This document shows positions 56,763 to 64,000 of a DNA stretch of 64,000 bases, piece by piece; the stretch's first letter is position 1; the number at the start of each line of letters is the position of its first letter. This DNA comes from an uncultured Sutterella sp. (GTDB lineage Bacteria; Pseudomonadota; Gammaproteobacteria; Burkholderiales; Burkholderiaceae_F): contig CASEFX010000007.1 of the NCBI GenBank assembly GCA_949287305.1, forward strand, positions 108,548-172,547, given 5' to 3'. The notes beneath the pieces were generated by a model. That model searched no databases. It was not told where the DNA came from and worked only from the letters and a program-made list of their open reading frames with translations. Position numbers and translations under genes: made by a program.

Positions 56763-58028
56763 ATGCCCAACGCTCACGCTCAAGATGGCTATGAAATCAT
56801 GGCGCCCGCGGGCGGCCTCGACGCCGTCGCCGCGGCGCTTGCGGGCGGCGCCGATTCCGTCTACTTCGGCGCAGGCGCCCTCAACATGCGCTCCCGCTCG
56901 GCTTCGAGCATCACGCTCGACGACCTCCCCGAAATCGTTTCGCGTTGCCGCGACGCCGGCGCCAAGGCTTATCTCGCGCTCAACAGCATCGTCTATCAGC
57001 AGGAGCTCGAGCTCATGGACCGCATGCTCGAGCGCGCCGCCGAGACGGGCGTTTCCGCCGTCATCGCGTCGGACTCGGCCGTGATCGAACGCGCCCGTTC
57101 GCTCGGACTGCCCGTGCATCTTTCGACGCAGCTGAGCATTTCGAACTTCCGTGCGCTTCGCTTTTACGCACAGTTTGCGGACGTCGTGGTGCTCGCGCGC
57201 GAACTGTCGCTCGACGACATCGCCGACATTGCCGAAGCCGTGAAGCGCGTGGACGTGCGCGGCCCGAGCGGCAAGCCCCTCCGAATCGAGTGCTTCTGCC
57301 ACGGCGCGCTCTGCATGGCGGTGAGCGGCCGCTGCAATCTGAGCTATTTCCTTCGCGGAAAGAGCGGCAACCGCGGCGAATGTCAGCATGTCTGCCGCCG
57401 CAAGTACCGGCTTGAAGACGTGGAGAAGGGCGACGTGATCGACTTCGACGGCGCTCGTTTTTTATCGCCCAAGGACCTGAAGACGATCGGCATCATGGAC
57501 AAAATGGTCGCGGCCGGGATCAAGGTCTTCAAGATCGAAGGGCGGGCCCGCAGTCCCGAATACGTGCGCACGACGGTCGAGTGCTACCGCGAGGCGCTCG
57601 AGGCCGTGCTTGACGGCCGCTGGGCCGAAGCCGACCGCGCCGACTGGGATGTGCGGCTCGGACGCGTCTTCAACCGCGGGTTCTGGGAAGGCTGGTACAT
57701 GGGGGCGCAGTCGATCGAGCGGACGATGGCGGACGGCTCGCACGCAACGGACAAGAAGGTCTACGTGGGGCGTTGCATCAATTACTACCCGAAGGCCGGG
57801 GTCGCGTGCTTCCGAATCGAAACCCAGACGATCAACGAGGGTGACCGCTTCGTCGTGATCGGACCCACGTCGGGCGCCGTTCCCGGACGCGTGGAGGGGA
57901 TGCTTCTCGAAGAAGTCCCGATCACTTCGGCCGGGAAGGGAGACGAACCTACGTTCGTCGTTTCGGAGCGCGTGCGAACGGGCGACCGTCTCTACAAACT
58001 CGTTCCGACGAGCCGCTTCTGCGACTGA
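56763..58028 (+). CDS. Peptidase U32-family protein (TrhP/YegQ-like)
   Basis: A 421-residue protein with the U32 signature ECFCHGALCMAVSGRCNLS near residue 177. The N-terminal half is a TIM-barrel (IMAPAGGLDAVAAALAGGAD) and cysteines in the signature and in GECQHVCRR could hold an Fe-S cluster. Relatives such as YegQ (TrhP) are needed for 5-hydroxyuridine formation at position 34 of tRNA; others act in rRNA or ubiquinone hydroxylation. TrhP is the best guess. Confidence 0.83.
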   Translation: MPNAHAQDGYEIMAPAGGLDAVAAALAGGADSVYFGAGALNMRSRSASSITLDDLPEIVSRCRDAGAKAYLALNSIVYQQELELMDRMLERAAETGVSAVIASDSAVIERARSLGLPVHLSTQLSISNFRALRFYAQFADVVVLARELSLDDIADIAEAVKRVDVRGPSGKPLRIECFCHGALCMAVSGRCNLSYFLRGKSGNRGECQHVCRRKYRLEDVEKGDVIDFDGARFLSPKDLKTIGIMDKMVAAGIKVFKIEGRARSPEYVRTTVECYREALEAVLDGRWAEADRADWDVRLGRVFNRGFWEGWYMGAQSIERTMADGSHATDKKVYVGRCINYYPKAGVACFRIETQTINEGDRFVVIGPTSGAVPGRVEGMLLEEVPITSAGKGDEPTFVVSERVRTGDRLYKLVPTSRFCD

Positions 58029-58196
58029 GAAGCCGGAAGAGAGAAAGCCGCCCGCAAAGAGCGACGGGCGGCGATATCGCTTGGGAAAGAGCAGACTATA
58101 AGAAATAAACGGTCGAAGTTTTTCCACTCGGGGCCAACATCTTTGTTACGCTGATCGGCAGATCAGCGTGCTGGATGAACCCCAAGGGAGAAAATC

Positions 58197-58475
58197 ATGA
58201 AGTTCTGTACGACAGAAGAATTCGGAACGCTTTCCCCAACCCTTTTGAGCGAATTGGCCGCGGGTGAAGAAGTGGTCGTCACGAAGAACGGAAGTCCGGT
58301 CGCCCTCATGATCGGTGTTGAGGCCGGGCGCTTTGAGGAGACGCTCCGTGCGGTTCGCCGGGCGAAGGCCGTGAGGTCCTTCCAAACTTTGCGGCAACAG
58401 GCGGCTCGGCAAGGCTTCTTCTCCCCGACGGAGATCGACGAGGAAATCAACGCCGTCCGTTCGGCACGGGCATAA
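58197..58475 (+). CDS. Phd/YefM-family antitoxin-like protein
   Basis: A 92-residue protein. The first 55 residues (LSPTLLSELAAGEEVVVTKN, GSPVALMIGV) match the Phd/YefM DNA-binding fold. The C-terminal helical part (RRAKAVRSFQTLRQQAARQGF) is where such proteins wrap their toxin. No toxin gene follows, so it is an orphan or has lost its partner. GGGAGAAAATC precedes ATG 58197. Confidence 0.8.
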   Translation: MKFCTTEEFGTLSPTLLSELAAGEEVVVTKNGSPVALMIGVEAGRFEETLRAVRRAKAVRSFQTLRQQAARQGFFSPTEIDEEINAVRSARA

Positions 58476-58526
58476 GGCCGTGCGGGGCCTGGCGGATGCC
58501 GACGGGATGATCTCTGCCTAAAAACG

Positions 58527-58558
58527 CAAACCGCCCGCCGGTGAGGGCGAGCGGTTTG
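58527..58558. terminator. Hairpin after the Phd-like gene
   Basis: CAAACCGC/GCGGTTTG (58527-58534 with 58551-58558) with a GC-rich loop that can form further pairs; lies between the antitoxin-like gene and the dsbI remnant and can serve both strands. Confidence 0.72.
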
Positions 58559-58583
58559 TCGAGAAGAAGAACCTCGTCGAAGA

Positions 58584-58665
58584 TTACTTCTGCGCGTCCA
58601 TGCGGCGCTTCACGACCATCCCCGAGAAGAGGACGATGTAGATGAGGAGGACGACGATGACGTCC
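58584..58665 (-). pseudogene. Degenerate 3' end of a dsbI-like gene
   Basis: The minus strand ends in LLIYIVLFSGMVVKRRMDAQK and TAA. The intact dsbI at 63370 ends in LLIYIVLFSGMIVKRRTDAQK. The DNA is nearly identical for about 60 bases (three or four mismatches) and then diverges. No start codon or CXXC part remains. It is a relic of a second dsbI or of a duplication that now flanks the regulator-kinase-reductase block. Confidence 0.75.
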
Positions 58666-58722
58666 CCCAAACAACGGTAGACCTCTTCCTGCACGAGAAT
58701 GTGAAACCCTCGCCCCTTCCTC

Positions 58723-59337
58723 TCACCCGAGCTGATGGATGAGATTGGCGATTTCCGCGGGAGAGCGTACGCCAAGCTTCACGTAGATGGACGCCCGATA
58801 CACCTGTACCGTTCGATTCGCAATACCGAGCTTCGCGGCGATCACCTTGTTGGGCATCCCCTGCGCAAGGCAGGAGGCCACTTCTTTCTCGCGAACCGTG
58901 AGCGCATTCCAGCGCGTCTCCTGTTCTCTGCGGTCGGCGCGTGCATCGTAGTCCGCCTCGCACTTGGCCACCGCCTTTTCAATCGCGGCAAAGAGTTTCT
59001 CCTCGTCGACGGGCTTCGGGATGAAGTCGCACGCGCCGTTCTGAACGGCCCGGACGGCCATTTCGATGTTTCCGTGCGCGGATACGAAGATGAGCGGAAG
59101 GCCGCACGAACACCGAAGGAGTTCCTGCTGAAGTTCGAGGCCCGTCATGCCGCCCGGCATCCGCACGTCCAGCACGATGCAGCCGGTCACGCTCACGTCG
59201 TCCTCTTCGAGGAATTCTTCCGCGCTCGCGTAGGCTTTGGTGCGCCACCCTTCTCCCTCCAGGAGATAGCAGAACGATTCGCGAATGAAGGCGTCGTCGT
59301 CCACGATTCGGATGACATGGCGGGTCTTGTCGATCAT
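58723..59337 (-). CDS. FixJ/TtrR-type response regulator, second system
   Basis: A 204-residue regulator: receiver domain (IRIVDDDAF, phospho-acceptor in IVLDVRMPGG, KPVDEEKL) and LuxR-type helix-turn-helix (LTVREKEVASCLAQGMPNKVIAAKLGIA). Its ATG at 59337 overlaps the kinase stop by four bases. A longer start (59370) is possible but the coupled ATG is likelier. It probably controls the Tat flavoprotein gene at 61265-62728, upstream of which lies an inverted repeat. Confidence 0.92.
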   Translation of the reverse strand: MIDKTRHVIRIVDDDAFIRESFCYLLEGEGWRTKAYASAEEFLEEDDVSVTGCIVLDVRMPGGMTGLELQQELLRCSCGLPLIFVSAHGNIEMAVRAVQNGACDFIPKPVDEEKLFAAIEKAVAKCEADYDARADRREQETRWNALTVREKEVASCLAQGMPNKVIAAKLGIANRTVQVYRASIYVKLGVRSPAEIANLIHQLG

Positions 59338-61181
59338 GATGCTGATTCTCCTGCCTGCAAGGGATTCCATAAGGATACTTCCGCAGCAAGGCCCTGGGGC
59401 TTTCTTGCCCGGTAATAAAGCTTGCCGCCGTAACTCTCCGCGATTCGGCGCACGATGCTGATCCCGAGTCCGAGGCCGTCCTTCTTCGTGGTCTCAAAAA
59501 GCCGACCGAGATTCTCAATCTCCTCTTCCGTCAGGGCGGGTCCGTTGTCGGAAACCACGATTCGTGCCCCCTGTGCCCCTTCCGTGAGGCGTTCGAGCGA
59601 CACGCAGACTTCCGGTTGCGGAACCTCGGCGCAGGCGTGCGCGGCGTTTTTCACGAGGTTGGTTAGGATCAGTTCGATTTCCAAAGGATCGGCCACTAGC
59701 AGAATGTCTGGCGGGACAATGCTTCGCAACGCGACCGGACGGTCTGCGATCCGCGCTCTTCTCAGGGATTCGACCGTTTGCGTCACGACGCTCGACAAGT
59801 CGATCGGAGAACGGGAGATCTTCGCCTTAGCGTAACTACGCACGTGTTCGACCACGGCGTTCGACTGCTGATTGAGACTGCGAATTTTCTCCAGGATGTC
59901 GAGGTACGCCTCGCGATCGAATTCCCCCCGTTTGATGCGCGAGATGAGTCCCTTCGTGAAGTACCCGATCGCGGTCATGGGTTGGAAAAGTTCGTGTGCA
60001 AGCATCGACGAGAGCTGCTGTACCACGCCTTGGCGTTCCAACAGTTGAATTCTGGCGTTTTGTTCCTGCGCGGCCTCCTCCATGCGGTGCTGTTCGTTCA
60101 TGGCTTCCTGCAGTTGTGCCGTCCGTCGGCGCACGACGTACTCCGTTCGGAACGAATGCAGGAAGAGGCCGACCAACAAGACGGCGAATCCGAGCAGCAC
60201 GTACCGGTATTCAGATAGAAATCGACTCACCGTCCATTCGCGCAGATGGCGGTACGGCCCCAAGGCGAGTGCCTTGAGCATGTCGTCGACGGGCTTGAAG
60301 TCCGTTGCGGCACTCCAGAGAGCTTTGTCGGTGCCCGAGGGCGGCATGGAAAAGAGTTCTCTCGTGATGGCGCGCATCGTGGCCGGATTGGCGCTCGGCA
60401 TCGTCGCGATGGTGAGACCGGGATAAGGCGCCGTCGTGTGCAGACACCGAAGCGAGTCGGAGCGCGGCTCCAAAACGCGCACCTCGGTGATGTGCGGATA
60501 ATTCGTCGCAAGGAGATTTTCAAAGTAACAGGCGCTCACCACGCCGGCGTCGACTTCTCCGCGGATTACCCGGTCGACCACTTCGGAAAGAGGCATCCCG
60601 GTGATCTCCACTCGTGAGAAAAAGCCGCCGTACGGGAGATCGCGCCGCTTCACTTCGTGAAGAAGCATCTGAAGACCGCTGTAGAAGTCGTCGCTGCCGG
60701 CGGCTAGCGAACGTCCGTGGAGATCTTCGAGTCTTCGCAGGTCGTCACGGCTGCGGCGAACGATGACGGTCCCGGCCGTGCTTTCGTTCGGATTTTTCTT
60801 CTTGTCGTCAACAAGCGTGGCGAGGTCTTTGGAACCGGCGGACGCAAACTCGCGGTAAAAGCCAGAGCTTCCGATGAAAAGGTCGATTTCCCCGCCCAAG
60901 ACGGCGTTTCGAAGCGACTGCTCCGAGTGGGGCAGGATGACAAGCTGATCGCCGAACTGCACTTTGAGCCAATCGACCGTATCGCGCAGAAGCGACGATT
61001 CAGAATTCGGGAAGGTGATGTACGGAATCCCGAGCTTGACCGGCGTCGGCGAGTCGAAAGCATCGGGCTTGACGGCAAAGGAAACGGTCGGCGTATCCAG
61101 ATTGCTTCGGGATACGTCCGCTGCAGATGCAAACGTTGAAATTGCCAAACCGAGCGCAAGAAAAACACGCAGTACCATCAC
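59334..61181 (-). CDS. PhnD-type sensor histidine kinase, second system
   Basis: A 615-residue kinase: signal peptide (to about ASA, residue 20), periplasmic PhnD/TtrS-like domain to about residue 310, a membrane segment (VLLGFAVLLVGLFLHSF), a coiled linker, phospho-acceptor His in LAHELFQPMTAIGYF and an HATPase domain (NLVKNAAHA, DGLGLGISIVRR). Same architecture as the kinase at 23552-25366 but clearly divergent in the sensor domain, so it senses another ligand. It lies downstream of the reductase gene and overlaps the regulator. Confidence 0.9.
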   Translation of the reverse strand: MMVLRVFLALGLAISTFASAADVSRSNLDTPTVSFAVKPDAFDSPTPVKLGIPYITFPNSESSLLRDTVDWLKVQFGDQLVILPHSEQSLRNAVLGGEIDLFIGSSGFYREFASAGSKDLATLVDDKKKNPNESTAGTVIVRRSRDDLRRLEDLHGRSLAAGSDDFYSGLQMLLHEVKRRDLPYGGFFSRVEITGMPLSEVVDRVIRGEVDAGVVSACYFENLLATNYPHITEVRVLEPRSDSLRCLHTTAPYPGLTIATMPSANPATMRAITRELFSMPPSGTDKALWSAATDFKPVDDMLKALALGPYRHLREWTVSRFLSEYRYVLLGFAVLLVGLFLHSFRTEYVVRRRTAQLQEAMNEQHRMEEAAQEQNARIQLLERQGVVQQLSSMLAHELFQPMTAIGYFTKGLISRIKRGEFDREAYLDILEKIRSLNQQSNAVVEHVRSYAKAKISRSPIDLSSVVTQTVESLRRARIADRPVALRSIVPPDILLVADPLEIELILTNLVKNAAHACAEVPQPEVCVSLERLTEGAQGARIVVSDNGPALTEEEIENLGRLFETTKKDGLGLGISIVRRIAESYGGKLYYRARKPQGLAAEVSLWNPLQAGESAS

Positions 61182-61200
61182 GCCTCCGCCGTAAACGCAG

Positions 61201-61226
61201 AAAGGGAGCGACGACGGCCGCTCCCC
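61201..61226 (-). terminator. Terminator between reductase and kinase genes
   Basis: Stem GGGAGCG/CGCTCCC (61204-61210 with 61219-61225); on the minus strand TTTCT follows. It would lower kinase expression relative to the reductase. Confidence 0.7.
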
Positions 61227-61264
61227 TTCTCTTATACCCTCAACGAGGGATCAACGGAACACTG

Positions 61265-62728
61265 TCAAGCCTTGGCAGCGCTTTCGCCGGCAAGGCGGCC
61301 GAACGTGAAGATGTCGGCAATGGCGTTGCCGCCCACACGGTTCGTACCATGGATGCCGCCCGTCACTTCACCGGCGGCGTAGAGACCCGGAATGACCTTG
61401 CCTTCTCGGTCAAGAACACGGGCCTTCGTGTCGATGCGGGCGCCGCCCATGGTGTGGTGACGGCACATACCGAACGGCCCGATGTAGAACGGAGCCTTCA
61501 CGATCTTGCGAACAAGCATCTTCGGCGTACGGCCGAACGGATCCTTCTTCGAATCGACTTCGGCATTGAATTCGTCGACGGTCTTCTTGAGTTCCGCGGC
61601 GGGGATCTTGACCTTGGCGGCAGCTTCTTCGATCGTGTTGCAGCGGAAAAGCACACCGTTCTTGAGAGCGGCTTCGTTCATTTCGTAATAGAACTTCTTG
61701 TGCTCTTCGTAGCCGTCCGTGTCGCAAAGCTGGAAGACGGTCTGGTCGGTCTGCGCCAACGTGGCGTCGCGGATGATGTCGCGGCGATTGTCTTCGGCGA
61801 CGTAGCGCTTGCCTTCCTTGTTGACGAAAATCGTGTACTCAATCGCCTGGAAGACGTCGGCCGTGGAGGTATAACCCGGAGCGGTCCAGGGGATGCACTG
61901 GATATAGTCCATGCCGACGGCCAAGCCGTTGATGTCCTGGATGGCACGGAGCACTTCACCCGTGGAGCACGGCTGGTTCGTGGTGTTTAGCTTCGTGAGG
62001 CGAGGATCGAAGAAGCCGCACATTTCGGCGTTCGCGGCATAGCCGCCGGACGCGGCGATGACGCCCTTCGTGGCGCGCCAATACTGCTTCTTGCCGCCGA
62101 CTTCGACTTCGACGCCGAGGACTCGACCGGCATTGGGCTTTTCACGAATGATGCTCGTCACCTTGTGGCCCGGGAGAATTTCAAGACCGATCTTCTTGGC
62201 ATAAGCCGTACCGGCCTTGATATAGTCGCTGCCGCTCTGCCCCTCCGGATTGCGACAACGCGGCCAAAGACCGCCGTAAATCTGGTAGATGCCCGGACGG
62301 AACTTCACGCCGATCTTCTTCAACCATTCGACGCTTTCGGGAGCGCCCTTCGCGAGAATTTCGACCAATGCCGGGTCAGCGCGATTGTCACCGGCGGCAA
62401 GGGTCTGTTCAGCATGGAGTTTGGGCGAGTCTTCAACGCCGGCAGCCTTCGAATCGGCCGCAACGGCCGCGTTCAGACCGCCGCCCGACACCATCGTGTT
62501 GCCGCCGGGGAAAGCCATCTTTTCAAGAACGATCGTCTTGGCGCCGAGTTCCTTGGCCGTAATGCCGGCAGCCAAACCGGCACCGCCCGCACCAATGACG
62601 ATCACCTCCCAAGTCTGATCCCACTTCTGGGGAAGGCTGCACAGATCAGCGGCCTTGGCCGTAAGCGCGACGGAACCGACGGACGCGGCCACGGCGCCCG
62701 ACAAAAGATTGCGACGAGAAATTTGCAT
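61265..62728 (-). CDS. Tat-exported FAD reductase of the fumarate reductase family
   Basis: A 487-residue protein with a Tat signal (SRRNLLSGAVAA, cut near AKA) and an FAD_binding_2 domain (IGAGGAGLAAGITA). It keeps His in RHHTMGGARI and Arg in NRVGGNA, but the position of the proton-donor Arg (AVRG in fumarate reductases) reads QAIEYTIF, so it is probably not a plain fumarate reductase. It has neither heme nor FMN domain and no partner gene in view, so its electron donor is unknown. The adjoining two-component system suggests substrate induction. AAAAAGGAG precedes ATG 62728. Confidence 0.83.
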   Translation of the reverse strand: MQISRRNLLSGAVAASVGSVALTAKAADLCSLPQKWDQTWEVIVIGAGGAGLAAGITAKELGAKTIVLEKMAFPGGNTMVSGGGLNAAVAADSKAAGVEDSPKLHAEQTLAAGDNRADPALVEILAKGAPESVEWLKKIGVKFRPGIYQIYGGLWPRCRNPEGQSGSDYIKAGTAYAKKIGLEILPGHKVTSIIREKPNAGRVLGVEVEVGGKKQYWRATKGVIAASGGYAANAEMCGFFDPRLTKLNTTNQPCSTGEVLRAIQDINGLAVGMDYIQCIPWTAPGYTSTADVFQAIEYTIFVNKEGKRYVAEDNRRDIIRDATLAQTDQTVFQLCDTDGYEEHKKFYYEMNEAALKNGVLFRCNTIEEAAAKVKIPAAELKKTVDEFNAEVDSKKDPFGRTPKMLVRKIVKAPFYIGPFGMCRHHTMGGARIDTKARVLDREGKVIPGLYAAGEVTGGIHGTNRVGGNAIADIFTFGRLAGESAAKA

Positions 62729-62836
62729 GACGAACTCCTTTTTGAGTTTCACTCTCGATATCAAAGGCGGACGTTCGGATGGTCATCCCGAACCCGTTCC
62801 TTAAGAGCTATTTTCAGCAGTTCGTGCAAGAAGTTG

Positions 62837-62870
62837 AATACCGAGTGATGTCTAGTAACTTTTCGGTATT
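62837..62870. promoter_or_regulatory. Inverted repeat upstream of the Tat reductase
   Basis: AATACCGA (62837-62844) and TCGGTATT (62863-62870), 18 bases apart, about 110 bases before the reductase start: a candidate site for the second response regulator. Confidence 0.45.
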
Positions 62871-63049
62871 GCATCCGCGGATAAAACGTAGACGGCTTTA
62901 TTGAGTGAAACCCATCGGCCTTTCTCTTGTTCGCGTAACGGGTTGGTTTCGATGGTCCGAGAGCCGGAGTCCTTCGGCAAACCAGAGACTCGACCCCTTC
63001 AAATGCAACACCCTTCTTCGGAAGAACGAGGATTCCCAGATATGAAAAA

Positions 63050-63164
63050 CCCCGCAGCCGAGAGTGATGGAGTTACAGAGCTCGGATCAGCGGGGATATT
63101 CCCAGCTCGTGTTCCCCCTACCTCCGTGTTACTCCAACGGGGGCCGAGGGCTCGAACACGAGCT
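63050..63164 (-). ncRNA. Candidate structured RNA between reductase and dsbI
   Basis: Two long stems. AGCTCGTGTTC/GAACACGAGCT (63104-63114 with 63154-63164, perfect 11 bp) encloses a further GC-rich stem. CCCCGC plus CCGAG pair with CTCGG plus GCGGGG (63050-63062 with 63081-63095). On the minus strand the second stem is followed directly by TTTTTC, a terminator, so transcription is probably on that strand from near 63165. A TTGACC box lies about 25 bases before that. No open reading frame is present. No known RNA class recognised. Confidence 0.55.
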
Positions 63165-63280
63165 ATTTGCGGGAATGTTAGCACGGTCAAAGAAAAAGCT
63201 CGACGTAGCAACAAAAGATTCGCTGAAAAGATCGAACAGTTTCTCCCGCTTTAATTTTCAGATAGGACTTTTGAAAATAT

Positions 63281-63318
63281 TGAGGGCCTCGTCCAGCGAA
63301 TCGAACAAGGCCCTCAAC
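63281..63318 (-). terminator. Terminator after dsbI
   Basis: Perfect 10-bp stem TTGAGGGCCT/AGGCCCTCAA (63281-63290 with 63309-63318), followed on the minus strand by TATTTTC. The rest of the gap 62729-63369 is described in the two entries above. Confidence 0.78.
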
Positions 63319-63369
63319 GGTGTGGAAGACTGAATCAGTCTCGGTCATTCGGACATCGCAATGTCCGCA

Positions 63370-64000
63370 TTACTTCTGCGCGTCCGTGCGGCGCTTCACA
63401 ATCATCCCCGAGAAGAGGACGATGTAGATGAGAAGCGCAACGGTGAAGCCCAAGAGGCAGCACTGCGCCATCGACATGAACTTCATCGAGGGGATGAGAT
63501 ACCAACCGCCCGCGTCGTTGTACATGTTGATGATGGATTCCTGCAGCGGCGACAGAACCGTGCCCATCGGGACGTCGGAATTGTCGTAGCCGCAGTCCCC
63601 CGTCGGGAGGAACCAGTCGGGCGCCCACTTTTCAAGCGGAAGACCGAAGGGATAGTGCGGTTCAAGGGAGCAGCCCTGCATCCCGAACATCGCGTCGAGG
63701 TCGTCCGAGTGAATGGCGCGGTGAATCGAATCGAGCTTGAGCGAGCACATGATCCCGTAGATGCACCCGTAGACGCCGCAGACGTAGGAGATGATGCGGC
63801 AGGCGAGCGACTTCGGGAAGACGATCGGGAAAAGGCACCCGAAGGTCATGCAGAGGAACGCGAATCGAATGTAGACGCACTGCTCGCAGGGCTTCATGTA
63901 GAGCCACACCTGAAAGACGTTGTGCGCGATGAGAACGAGGGAGGCCGAGAGGATCGCGATCACGATCCAGGGCCAGCGCTGCTGTTCCCAGAGGCCGATG
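63370..64000 (-). CDS. dsbI: Disulfide-bond protein DsbI (partial)
   Basis: A DsbB-family membrane protein cut by the window end; the frame continues past 63963 (a GTG there is not the start, since GLWEQQRWPW precedes it in frame). The quinone-linked motif KPCEQCVYIRF and the second cysteine region (GMQGCSLEPHYPFGLPLEKW, PTGDCGYD) match DsbI, the partner that reoxidises DsbL in E. coli strains carrying AssT. It ends with a basic tail KRRTDAQK. Its 3' end is duplicated at 58584. A dsbL gene may lie outside the window. Confidence 0.93.
   Translation of the reverse strand, partial: IGLWEQQRWPWIVIAILSASLVLIAHNVFQVWLYMKPCEQCVYIRFAFLCMTFGCLFPIVFPKSLACRIISYVCGVYGCIYGIMCSLKLDSIHRAIHSDDLDAMFGMQGCSLEPHYPFGLPLEKWAPDWFLPTGDCGYDNSDVPMGTVLSPLQESIINMYNDAGGWYLIPSMKFMSMAQCCLLGFTVALLIYIVLFSGMIVKRRTDAQK

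Noticed and set aside
58584..58775. A 63-codon minus-strand frame as a small membrane protein
   Set aside because: Only its last 25 or so codons are meaningful (dsbI tail); the front overlaps the response regulator end in another frame.
63063..63254. Short plus- and minus-strand frames in the gap before dsbI
   Set aside because: They run through two long perfect helices better explained as a structured RNA.

Overview
The window (about 60% GC, dense genes, third codon positions rich in G and C) looks like chromosome from an anaerobic, gut-type betaproteobacterium of the order Burkholderiales, most like Sutterellaceae (Sutterella/Parasutterella group). The clues are betaproteobacterial housekeeping clusters (rpmF-fab, lepA-lepB-rnc-era-recO, rpsU-yqeY-dnaG-rpoD) combined with a fumarate respiration module and several exported fumarate-reductase-like flavoproteins. 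The assignment is inference; there is no rRNA gene in the window.

Layout. 1-4.5 kb: the end of frdA, then frdB, aspA and a Dcu C4-dicarboxylate carrier. Together they would import aspartate, deaminate it to fumarate, reduce fumarate to succinate and export succinate. 4.7-5.4 kb: tRNA cluster with four identical tRNA-Gly(GCC) genes plus Cys and Leu. 5.6-10.8 kb: rpmF and fatty-acid synthesis (fabH, fabD, fabG, acpP, fabF). 10.9-25.4 kb: an anaerobic respiration island with an FMN+FAD reductase, a split tetraheme cytochrome/Tat flavoprotein pair, a PEBP protein, a LysR regulator divergent from a fused tetraheme flavocytochrome, an arylsulfate sulfotransferase, a second FMN+FAD reductase and a TtrSR-like two-component system. 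25.5-27.2 kb: panF-yhdT. 27.5-36.8 kb: lepA, lepB, rnc, era, recO, nagZ, pncB and a NhaD-like antiporter. 36.8-38.7 kb: ABC transporter pair plus a small unknown protein. 38.8-41.8 kb: Tat-exported PNPOx-fold protein divergent from a MocR-type regulator, then a decayed MmeI-like restriction-modification gene. 41.8-51.3 kb: tsaD, then rpsU-yqeY-dnaG-rpoD followed by a second full-size RpoD-like sigma factor. 51.4-53.2 kb: a TnpB element. 53.6-58.5 kb: a CAU tRNA, rhlE, a structured intergenic RNA, small antitoxin-like genes, an EamA permease and a U32 protein. 58.6-64 kb: a second TtrSR-like system, a Tat flavoprotein reductase, a candidate structured RNA and dsbI (partial), with a degenerate copy of the dsbI 3' end on the far side.

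The unifying theme is anaerobic respiration with organic acceptors outside the cytoplasmic membrane. At least five periplasmic flavoproteins use three different ways of receiving electrons (built-in hemes, a separate tetraheme protein, or an FMN domain), and two of the units sit next to their own two-component system. The quinol dehydrogenase and the FMN transferase (ApbE) they would need are not in this window. The most unusual points are the tandem primary sigma factors, a conserved promoter element shared by two reductase units, a MocR regulator that has lost its PLP lysine, and several strongly structured intergenic RNAs.
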